64,000 bases of DNA from Nocardioides cavernaquae (GTDB taxonomy: Bacteria; Actinomycetota; Actinomycetes; Propionibacteriales; Nocardioidaceae): contig NZ_QYRP01000002.1 in assembly GCF_003600895.1 (NCBI RefSeq), positions 496,001-560,000 on the forward strand. The letters are read 5' to 3'. Both the position numbers and the translations under genes were made by a program. The number at the start of each line of letters is the position of its first letter. The stretch's first letter is position 1. The notes below the pieces were generated by a model, which had not been told where the DNA came from, searched no databases, and saw nothing but the letters and a program-made list of their open reading frames with translations. Positions 57,586 to 64,000 of the stretch are shown here, piece after piece.

Positions 57586-58371
57586 TCAGCGCTCGAGAAC
57601 CGCGCGGAGGAACTGACGGGTGCGAGGCTCCTGCGGCGAGCTCATGATCTCGCGCGGGTCGCCCTGCTCGATGATCTTGCCGTCCGCCATCACCACCAGG
57701 GTGTCGGACACGTCACGAGCAAACTGCATCTCGTGGGTGACCACGATCATCGTCATTCCGTCTGAGGCAAGCTCGCGCATGACGGCCAAGACCTCAAGTC
57801 CAACCTCTGGGTCGAGCGCTGACGTCGGCTCGTCGAAAAGCATGATGCTCGGATCAAGGGCAAGAGCTCGCGCAATGGCGATGCGCTGCTGCTGTCCGCC
57901 AGAACAGCGCTCCGGATGCTGTCCGGCCTTCTCCGCCAGGCCAACGCGTTCAAGCAGCTGCATCGATCGGGCGTCTGCTTCCTGCTTGGTTCGCCCCAAA
58001 ACCTTCTGCTGCGGATAGCTAATGTTCTTCAGCGCACTCATGTGCGGAAAGAGGTTGAAGGACTGAAACACCATTCCGACGCTTCGTCGCAATGCGGCGA
58101 GGTCGCGGCTGTTCACTGTCCTTCCCGGCTCAATAGTGTGACCGGCCACGCGAATGGTTCCGGCATCGGGACGTGCAAGCAGGTTGATGCAGCGCAGGAA
58201 GGTGCTCTTTCCTGCGCCGGACGGGCCGACGAGCGCGGTTACAGTTCCTGGCTCGACATGGAGCGTCACATCGTCGAGAACGACGTGATCGCCGTATCGC
58301 ATCGAGATGTTGTCGATCATGATCCCGACGCCAGGAGCCATGCCTTGGCTTGCGGCAGTTGAAGTCGTCAT
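57586..58371 (-). CDS. Amino acid ABC transporter ATPase
   Basis: The 261-residue ATPase has Walker A GPSGAGKSTFLRCINLL, Q-loop MVFQSFNLFPHMSAL, Walker B PSIMLFDEPTSALDPE and the H-loop VTHEM. The ABC signature reads CSGGQQQRIAIARAL, with Cys in place of the usual Leu, a tolerated variant. It is the first gene of the transporter operon. The palindrome at 58437-58450 lies 66 bases upstream. Start codon choice is not certain: the first 16 residues are poorly conserved. Confidence 0.94.
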   Translation of the reverse strand: MTTSTAASQGMAPGVGIMIDNISMRYGDHVVLDDVTLHVEPGTVTALVGPSGAGKSTFLRCINLLARPDAGTIRVAGHTIEPGRTVNSRDLAALRRSVGMVFQSFNLFPHMSALKNISYPQQKVLGRTKQEADARSMQLLERVGLAEKAGQHPERCSGGQQQRIAIARALALDPSIMLFDEPTSALDPEVGLEVLAVMRELASDGMTMIVVTHEMQFARDVSDTLVVMADGKIIEQGDPREIMSSPQEPRTRQFLRAVLER

Positions 58372-58429
58372 TGCGATTAACCGTCATCTCCTCGGCAACA
58401 TCGGATGGTGCGTCGTCTCGCTAGTACGC

Positions 58430-58450
58430 TGTGCCATGTTACATGTAACA
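58430..58450. promoter_or_regulatory. Candidate GntR operator of the ABC transporter
   Basis: TGTTACATGTAACA (58437-58450) is a perfect 14-bp palindrome. The preceding bases make TGTGCCATGTTAC, repeated upstream of the GntR gene. It lies in the promoter zone of the transporter operon. Confidence 0.75.
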
Positions 58451-58592
58451 GGGCGCTGATCGTCAAGGGCAACCGGGACGAGTTTTCGTACTTGCCGGAT
58501 ATGCGCCCCATCGGGTTGAAGCCCCGCCCCGCCGCGCCACACCGGAGCGGGATACGGACGCAGCGCCGCCCTGAAGGGCCGAGGGCGAACGA

Positions 58593-58628
58593 GACGGCCG
58601 CCAACCCCTCGCGGGGCGGGCGGCCGTC
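58593..58628 (-). terminator. Hairpin terminator of the MFS gene
   Basis: GACGGCCGCC and GGCGGCCGTC form a perfect 10-bp stem, with an inner CCCC/GGGG stem. On the minus strand it lies 25 bases after the MFS stop. Confidence 0.85.
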
Positions 58629-58652
58629 ATCGCTCTTGAAAAGCCTGGGCGA

Positions 58653-59882
58653 TCAGACGTCGGCAGAGGCCTGCGCGGGAGCTGCCGTAACAGTCGGGAG
58701 CGTGCTGGTGGCGGCGGTCCGTGCGATCAGCAGGACCACGAGGCCGACGGCGGTGATGCCGGCGCCGATCCAGATCGGCGAGGTGTAGCCGAGACCGGTG
58801 GAGATGCCGACTCCGCCTGCCCACGCACCGAGCGCGTTGCCTGCGTTGAACGCTCCGATGTTGGCACCGGAGGCAAGCGTCGGCGCCTGCCCGGCGTACA
58901 CCATCACGCGGCTCTGCAGCGCCGGGACCGTGCCGAAGCCGAGCGTGCCCATGAGGAAGAGGGCGACGATGGTGGCGGGCTGGGAGCCCGCGACGAGCCC
59001 GAACCCGGCGAGTACGACGATGAGTGCTGCGACCACGCCGACGAGTGTTCCGTCGATGGAGCGATCCGCGAGGCGACCGCCGATCCAGTTGCCGACGACC
59101 AGTCCGGCGCCGAACAGCACGAGCAGCCACGGGACGGTGGACGAGGCGAAGCCGGTGACCTCGGTGAGCGTGTAGGCGATGTAGGTGAACGCGCCGAACA
59201 TGCCGCCGTAGGCGAGGACCGTGATGGCGAGGGAGAACCAGACCTGGCTGGAGCGGAAGGCTCCGAGCTCGCGACGCAGGCTGACCTCGTCGGTGCCATT
59301 CCCGGCGCCGTTCCCGGCGCCGTTCCCGGGGTCCGTCGTGAGGTCGGGGACGAGGGCCGCGATGCCGATCAGGGCGATGACACCGATGCCGGCGATCGCC
59401 CAGAAGGTGGCCTGCCAGCCGGCCTGCTGGCCGAGGAACGTGCCGAACGGGACGCCCAGGACGTTGGCGGCGGTGAGGCCGGTGAACATGATCGCGACCG
59501 CACCGGCCTTCTTCTCCGGTGCGACGAGGCTTGAGGCGACGACGGCACCGATGCCGAAGAAGGCACCGTGGCACAGCGCCGCGACGATGCGGCCGGTCAT
59601 GGCAATGCTGTACGTCGGCGCCGCAGCGGTGATGACGTTGCCGATGATGAAGAGCACGACGAGGCCGAGCAGGACCTTCTTGCGGTCCAGGCGGGTGGTG
59701 GCCGCGGTGAGGACCAGGGCGCCGACGACGACGCTGAGGGCGTAGCCGGAGATCAGCCATCCGGCGGCGGACTCGGAGACGCCGTAGTCAGCGGCGACCT
59801 CCGGCAGCAGGCCCATGATGACGAACTCGGTGAGCCCGATGCCGAAGCTCCCGAGTGCGAGAGCGATCAGACCGAGGGGCAT
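58653..59882 (-). CDS. MFS transporter (DHA1 drug-efflux type)
   Basis: The transporter has 409 residues and about 12 membrane helices. The 12-TM drug-efflux motifs are visible: ALALGSFGIGLTEFVIMGLLP at helix 1, the loop 2-3 DRKKVLLGL, and AFNAGNALGAWAGG at helix 11. It resembles chloramphenicol- and arabinose-efflux-type permeases. The central cytoplasmic loop holds a short Gly-Asn-Ala repeat encoded by three 12-bp units (59297-59332). The ATG at 59882 has GAGGAG at good distance. The divergent MarR gene is the likely repressor; the substrate is probably a toxic small molecule. Confidence 0.9.
   Translation of the reverse strand: MPLGLIALALGSFGIGLTEFVIMGLLPEVAADYGVSESAAGWLISGYALSVVVGALVLTAATTRLDRKKVLLGLVVLFIIGNVITAAAPTYSIAMTGRIVAALCHGAFFGIGAVVASSLVAPEKKAGAVAIMFTGLTAANVLGVPFGTFLGQQAGWQATFWAIAGIGVIALIGIAALVPDLTTDPGNGAGNGAGNGTDEVSLRRELGAFRSSQVWFSLAITVLAYGGMFGAFTYIAYTLTEVTGFASSTVPWLLVLFGAGLVVGNWIGGRLADRSIDGTLVGVVAALIVVLAGFGLVAGSQPATIVALFLMGTLGFGTVPALQSRVMVYAGQAPTLASGANIGAFNAGNALGAWAGGVGISTGLGYTSPIWIGAGITAVGLVVLLIARTAATSTLPTVTAAPAQASADV
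59297..59332. repeat. 12-bp tandem repeat in the MFS loop
   Basis: Three units of about CCGTTCCCGGCG encode alternating GNGA on the minus strand, within the loop between the two halves of the transporter. The first unit has one changed base. Confidence 0.7.
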
Positions 59883-59912
59883 GGGGTTTCTCCTCTGGAT
59901 GTGAGAGAGTAG

Positions 59913-59960
59913 TTGCACACGCGGGATGTTGCGCGATGGAACTTATCGTTGCACACGCAA
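59913..59960. promoter_or_regulatory. Repeated sites in MarR/MFS divergent promoter
   Basis: TTGCACACGC occurs at 59913-59922 and 59949-59958. The second is part of TTGC-ACAC-GCAA (59949-59960). CGCGGGAT and ATCCCGCG flank the copies. The spacing of 36 bases and the divergent regulator suggest MarR binding. Confidence 0.6.
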
Positions 59961-60007
59961 GTATCCCGCGCAAGCAAAGATCTGGTTTTTGGCTGAGGAG
60001 ACGGCGG

Positions 60008-60457
60008 ATGGGCATCACGGATGAGGCACTCGAGGTCCGCGCCCAGGGCTGGCGCACCCTTGCCGCACTGCACGGCCTGATCGAGGCCGAGCTCGAGCGC
60101 GCGCTCGCGGGTGCGGCCGGGCTGTCGGTCGTCGAGTACACCGTGATCGACGCGCTCAGCCGCCAGGACGGCTGGCACATGCGCATGCAGCAGCTGGCCC
60201 GGGCTGCCGCCCTCTCCCCCAGCGCAACGACACGCCTGGTGACCCGCCTCGAGGACCGGGGACTGCTCACCCGCATCCTGTGCGCCGACGACCGGCGCGG
60301 CATCTACACCGAGCTCACCCCGGCCGGCCGCAAGCTCTATCGCACGGCGCGGCCCATCCACGACGCCGCCCTGGCAGGCGCGCTCGAGCTCGCCGACGAG
60401 CAGCCCGAGCTGGCTCCCGTGGTCCATGCATTAGGCGGAGTCGCCTTTCCCGCTTGA
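60008..60457 (+). CDS. MarR-family transcriptional regulator
   Basis: This 149-residue winged-helix protein has VEYTVIDALSRQDGWHMRMQ, LARAAALSPSATTRLVTRLE and LLTRILCADDRRGIYTELTPAGR, the last being the wing with DDRR. The ATG at 60008 has GAGGAG about seven bases upstream. It is divergent from the MFS exporter and is likely its repressor, released by a phenolic or drug-like ligand. The following 350 bases lack genes and lead into the relaxase gene. Confidence 0.9.
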   Translation: MGITDEALEVRAQGWRTLAALHGLIEAELERALAGAAGLSVVEYTVIDALSRQDGWHMRMQQLARAAALSPSATTRLVTRLEDRGLLTRILCADDRRGIYTELTPAGRKLYRTARPIHDAALAGALELADEQPELAPVVHALGGVAFPA

Positions 60458-60810
60458 CCGTCGCTCCTCCGGTCTGCGCGCTGCGCGACCATGTGGCGAG
60501 TGAACGGGGCTGGACTCGTCGGCGTGCTGACCTCGCGGCCAATGACGCTCGGCAGGCTCGGGGCAATCGCGTGACGGGGAACCCTCACGAATATCCCGCC
60601 ACTCCCACGTTCCTTGCCTTTCTCCGATACCCAGCCCCTCGCTCCATCGCCAACCACCAATGGCTCCCCACTCAGTCCCCCGCCTGCCCCCTTCTCCCCT
60701 CCCTTTCAGGCGGCACGCATGCTACGAAATTCAGTAGGCGAATCAGGGCCGAGATACCCCCTGACCTGCGGTTTCGTGGTTGTTCACGGTCATTGAGGGA
60801 GGCGGCTCGG
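60458..60810. other. Gene-free leader of the relaxase gene, possible oriT region
   Basis: No gene is supported in these 353 bases. They hold a long pyrimidine-rich strand at about 60673-60710, an inverted repeat CGTGA..TCACG with inner GGG/CCC (60570-60589), and a short CTAC/GTAG repeat in an AT-rich patch (60721-60740). The AT-rich, structured region next to a relaxase makes it a plausible oriT, but no nick site can be recognised. A GGGAGG precedes the relaxase start. Confidence 0.4.
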
Positions 60811-63345
60811 ATGCACGGCGGCATGAAGATCTACCGCGGCGCCCCAGCCGCAGCCCGGCACTACGTCGAGGCCGACCGGTCACGCGCCGACGACTACTAC
60901 CTCGCCGAGGGCAACGGCGTCGCCATGCGACTCACCGCCACCCCGGACGGCCTCGAGCGGCGAGCCGACATGGACGGCGAGACGTACGAGCGGTGGGTAG
61001 CCGGATACGACGTCGAGACCAGCGCGGCGAAAGGCCGTCTCAGGACCGATGACCAGGCAGTCCGGTTCGTCGAAGTCACCGTGAACGGGCCAAAGTCCTG
61101 GTCACTGGCCGCGGCTCTCCACCCCGAGATCGCTGAGGCGTACGACGCCGCGCAGATGGCGGCCGCTGAGGAGATCGTCAACTGGCTGGCCCAACACGCG
61201 ACGACCCGGGTGGGGCCGCGCGGTCGGCAGGTGCAGGTGCCCATCGAGCAGCTCGAGGCGGCCGTCGTACGCCACTTCACCTCCCGGTCTGGCGACCCGC
61301 ACCGCCATCTCCACCTCCAGATCAACGCCCGAGTCTTCGCAGCACGCGGCTGGCGCGGACTGCACACCGTCGGAGTTCGCGACAGCCTCGAGGCGATCAA
61401 CGGGATCGGCCATGCGGCCGTCATGACCAACCCCGAGTTCCGCGCGGCCCTCGCGGAACACGGCTACACGCTCGACCCGGAGACCGGCGAGGTCAGTCAG
61501 TTAGCCGGCTACGCAGGCGCGTTCAGCGCTCGGTCGCGACAGATCGGAGCGAACATCGACCGGTACGAGGCGCAGTGGCGGCGCGACCACCCCGGCGAGG
61601 AACCGGGGCCCGCGATTCGGCAGGCCTGGGACCGCCGAGCGTGGGCCGACGCCCGGCCCGACAAGGTCGTCCCGACCTCGGGAGCCGACCTCCGCGACCG
61701 CTGGGTCGAGGAACTCATCGATCTCGACTTCCGAGCACCCAATCGGCGTGCCCGGCCGACCACCGTGTCAATCGGCTCGCTGGACCGCGATGCCCTCGCG
61801 AAGCGCGCCGTCGACCGACTCGGCGCGCACCACTCTGCTTGGAACGCCGCCGACCTCCGCGGCGAGGTCGAGAAGCTGATCGCATCCTGCGACGTCGTCG
61901 CGCGCGGCACCGTCCGGCGCGAACTCGCCGAGGACCTGACTGCACGGGCTCTCGACGCATGCGTGCCCTTGGTCAACCGCGACGACGCTCCGGAGCACGT
62001 CCGCGCACTGAGCTCGCCCGACGTCCTGGCCGTCGAGTACGACCTGGTCGCGCAGATCCTCAACAGCGCCCAGCGCCAGAAGATCACCGTCGTCGAAGGC
62101 GCCGCCGGCAGCGGCAAGACCCGTCGACTCGCGTCCACCCGCGACCAGGTCGAAGCACGCGGCGGCCGGATGCTCGTGGTGACGCCGACCCGCAAGGCGG
62201 CGCAGGTGGCAGCGGGAGAGATCGGCACCGAGACCCGCGCTGTCGCCAAGCTGCTCCACGAGCACGGCTTCCGCTGGGACGACGAGGGACGCTGGAGCCG
62301 GACCGAACCGTCGCCCACCGCTCCCCCGGTTGACCGCCGCACGCTCCTCGTCGTCGACGAGGCAGGCATGCTCGACCAGGACAGTGCCCGAGCCCTGCTG
62401 GCCCTCGCCGACGCCGGCGGCGCCCAGGTGGTGCTGATCGGGGATCGGCACCAACTCCCGGCCGTCGGCCGAGGTGGCGTCATGGATCTCGCAGCGAGGT
62501 ACGCCGCCGACCGTTGCATCGAGTACGACGGGGTCCACCGCTTCACCGATCCGGCGTACGCCGACCTCTCACTCCGGATGCGCTCAGGAGCGCGACCCGG
62601 CGAGGTGTTCGACGAACTGATGCGCCGAGGCGACGTCGTGATCCACGCCAGCGACGTCGAACGCCTGGACGTCCTCGGCGTGAAGGCCGCGCGCGGCCAG
62701 CTCGTCGTCGCCGACACCCGCGAACAGGTGACCCGCATCAACCACGTCACCCACCGAGTCCGGGTCATGACCGGACAGGCGGCAGAATCCGTCATCACCA
62801 GGTCGGGCGAACTGATCGGCATCGGCGACACCATCGCCACCCGCCACAACGACGCCGAGGTCGGCGTCGCCAACCGGGAGCGGTGGACCGTCATCGGCTC
62901 CTCAGCGGCCGGGCTGCACGTCAAGGGTGAGAACGGACAGCGCGTCCTGCCGCCGGCGTACGTCCGCGACCACGTCGAGCTCGCGTATGCGACCACTGCC
63001 TACGGTGCCCAAGGCTCTACCGTCCCTGTCAGCCACGTCCTCGTCGGCGACCACACCGGCGCCGCGTCTGCGTACGTCGGCATGACCCGCGGCCGCGAGC
63101 ACAACGTCGCCCATCTCATCGCCGAGTCCGTCGAGGAGGCCCGCACAGAGTGGATCGAGGTGTTCGGGCGTGACCGCGCTGACCTCGGTCCGTCGCATGC
63201 TTGCGGACTGGCTGTCGAGGCGATCGACCGCTATGGACCGATGCAGACTCGCTACGCCCGACGCACCTCGGCGCCCAGGCGCCCCGAGCCTGACGTCGCC
63301 TACCGCCCGCCGGCTTCGTCGTCGGCACCGCACCTCGGCCTCTGA
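60811..63345 (+). CDS. MobF-family conjugative relaxase-helicase (TrwC/TraA-like)
   Basis: The protein has 844 residues. The N-terminal TrwC-type relaxase domain (to about 300) has Tyr29/Tyr30 in RADDYYLAEG, the probable nicking tyrosines, and the metal-binding triad His164, His166, His168 in DPHRHLHLQINAR. The C-terminal RecD-like helicase has Walker A EGAAGSGKTRR (about 427-436), Walker B LLVVDEAGMLDQ, IGDRHQLPAVGRGG and the end motif AYGAQGSTVPVSH with VGMTRGREH. It would nick oriT and unwind DNA in conjugation. ATG 60811 is used; an ATG at 60823 matches the family start (MKIYRG) closely. No type IV secretion genes are in this window. Confidence 0.92.
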   Translation: MHGGMKIYRGAPAAARHYVEADRSRADDYYLAEGNGVAMRLTATPDGLERRADMDGETYERWVAGYDVETSAAKGRLRTDDQAVRFVEVTVNGPKSWSLAAALHPEIAEAYDAAQMAAAEEIVNWLAQHATTRVGPRGRQVQVPIEQLEAAVVRHFTSRSGDPHRHLHLQINARVFAARGWRGLHTVGVRDSLEAINGIGHAAVMTNPEFRAALAEHGYTLDPETGEVSQLAGYAGAFSARSRQIGANIDRYEAQWRRDHPGEEPGPAIRQAWDRRAWADARPDKVVPTSGADLRDRWVEELIDLDFRAPNRRARPTTVSIGSLDRDALAKRAVDRLGAHHSAWNAADLRGEVEKLIASCDVVARGTVRRELAEDLTARALDACVPLVNRDDAPEHVRALSSPDVLAVEYDLVAQILNSAQRQKITVVEGAAGSGKTRRLASTRDQVEARGGRMLVVTPTRKAAQVAAGEIGTETRAVAKLLHEHGFRWDDEGRWSRTEPSPTAPPVDRRTLLVVDEAGMLDQDSARALLALADAGGAQVVLIGDRHQLPAVGRGGVMDLAARYAADRCIEYDGVHRFTDPAYADLSLRMRSGARPGEVFDELMRRGDVVIHASDVERLDVLGVKAARGQLVVADTREQVTRINHVTHRVRVMTGQAAESVITRSGELIGIGDTIATRHNDAEVGVANRERWTVIGSSAAGLHVKGENGQRVLPPAYVRDHVELAYATTAYGAQGSTVPVSHVLVGDHTGAASAYVGMTRGREHNVAHLIAESVEEARTEWIEVFGRDRADLGPSHACGLAVEAIDRYGPMQTRYARRTSAPRRPEPDVAYRPPASSSAPHLGL

Positions 63346-63355
63346 TCTGGCTCGC

Positions 63356-64000
63356 CTACGGCGGCGGACGCGGGTCGAAGCGCGTGCGCCTCGGCGGAGG
63401 CGGCGGAGGTGGCGGCGGCAGCGGCTCGTAGCCGCGGATCCAGGCCCTCGACGTCAGCTCGGGGTCCTTCCCGAAGGACAGCGGGTTGGGCCTCAGCGGC
63501 TCCCTCGCCAACCGGATGGGCCACTTCCAGGCCTGGCGGACCGGATCCGGCAGGTCGAGCTCGTCCCACACATCGACGAGGAGGGCGCCATCCATCCAGC
63601 GGATCATCTGCTGCGGCAAGCCCCGGCGAATCAGCTGCTCGTAGGCGCCCTTGCGCTCTTCACGGTCGCTCATGTCCCAGTCCCGCATGCCGGTGTTGCG
63701 GATGAAGTCGGGGATGGCCAGCGTCGCGAAACAGTCGGGCGGCTCAACGCTCCACAGGATGTTCGGCGCCCAGAACCGGACGATTCCCGTCGGATGGTGC
63801 TCGACCCAGTCGATGTGCACCCGAAGGTTCAGGTCGTGACCGGTCGCCGCAATGATCCGCGCCGCGACCTTCAGCGATGGCGACTTCACACCGCGCTCGT
63901 ACGCCGACAGCGTCGCCTGCGACGTACCCGATCTGGCGGCGAGCTGGGCCTGCGTGAGGCCGCGCAGACGTCGCGCCCTTTCGATCAGATAGGCCCGATC
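63356..64000 (-). CDS. XRE-type helix-turn-helix protein with polyproline tail (5' end outside window)
   Basis: The frame is open to the window edge, so only the last 214 residues are seen. The first part is an XRE/HTH_3 DNA-binding domain (ARRLRGLTQAQLAARSG, then QATLSAYERGVKSPSL), followed by a roughly 140-residue region with no recognised domain. The tail contains nine or more prolines in a row before RRTRFDPR. It is convergent with the relaxase, ten bases apart. XRE proteins beside relaxases often control element transfer, or act as the antitoxin of a toxin-antitoxin pair; both are inference. Confidence 0.75.
   Translation of the reverse strand, partial: DRAYLIERARRLRGLTQAQLAARSGTSQATLSAYERGVKSPSLKVAARIIAATGHDLNLRVHIDWVEHHPTGIVRFWAPNILWSVEPPDCFATLAIPDFIRNTGMRDWDMSDREERKGAYEQLIRRGLPQQMIRWMDGALLVDVWDELDLPDPVRQAWKWPIRLAREPLRPNPLSFGKDPELTSRAWIRGYEPLPPPPPPPPPRRTRFDPRPPP

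Overview
The window is chromosomal DNA of a high-GC actinobacterium. Gene content and order (xseA-xseB-DUF4245-glpX, a DivIVA-domain protein, ispH, PIN-PhoH, uppS-trhA, a transglycosylase with a long leader, DUF6542) fit the Nocardioidaceae (Nocardioides-like). That assignment is by gene content only. Genes are dense, many start at GTG, and many starts appear leaderless: a TANNNT hexamer sits 6-7 nt before the start codon. No rRNA, tRNA or CRISPR array is visible. Region 1 (1-7.6 kb) is an oxidation cluster: a truncated zinc alcohol dehydrogenase, two paralogous alpha/beta hydrolases flanking a ferritin-like diiron protein and a PDR-type ferredoxin reductase, then a divergent Baeyer-Villiger-type flavin monooxygenase, a second alcohol dehydrogenase and a TetR regulator. 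It looks like a ketone/alcohol oxidation pathway built partly by duplication. Region 2 (7.7-17.4 kb) is housekeeping: exonuclease III, a double DivIVA membrane protein, YciO, IspH, a long Ala-rich coiled-coil membrane protein, exonuclease VII and GlpX. Region 3 (17.5-23.6 kb) is a complete thiamine operon under a TPP riboswitch (thiE-thiO-thiS-thiG-tenI-like-thiD-thiC). Two adjacent genes in it carry small in-frame repeat insertions. Region 4 (23.6-40.3 kb) holds an ECF41 sigma factor with its carboxymuconolactone decarboxylase partner and a recognisable ECF41 promoter, class I and class II fumarases separated by a decayed zinc-ribbon gene, a fatty acyl-CoA ligase, a secreted transglycosylase, PhoH2, UppS, TrhA and a YyaL-type protein. 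Region 5 (40.3-60.5 kb) is accessory. It starts with a tyrosine integrase, followed by regulator/oxidoreductase modules (TetR with two SDRs, HxlR with quinone oxidoreductase, LysR). Then comes an 11.5-kb minus-strand block: polar amino acid ABC transporter, GntR regulator, N-acyl-D-amino acid deacylase, a proline-racemase-family enzyme with the Cys/Thr pair of trans-3-hydroxy-L-proline dehydratase, an ornithine cyclodeaminase-like reductase, proline dehydrogenase and P5C dehydrogenase. Together these form a plausible uptake route and pathway from hydroxyproline through proline to glutamate. An MFS exporter with a divergent MarR regulator closes the region. Region 6 (60.5-64 kb) contains a MobF relaxase-helicase and a partial XRE-type gene, indicating a mobilizable or conjugative element that continues beyond the window. 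The most notable findings are the inferred trans-3-hydroxyproline regulon with candidate GntR operators, the diiron protein/reductase pair, the palindromic insertion inside thiD, and the ECF41 autoregulatory promoter.
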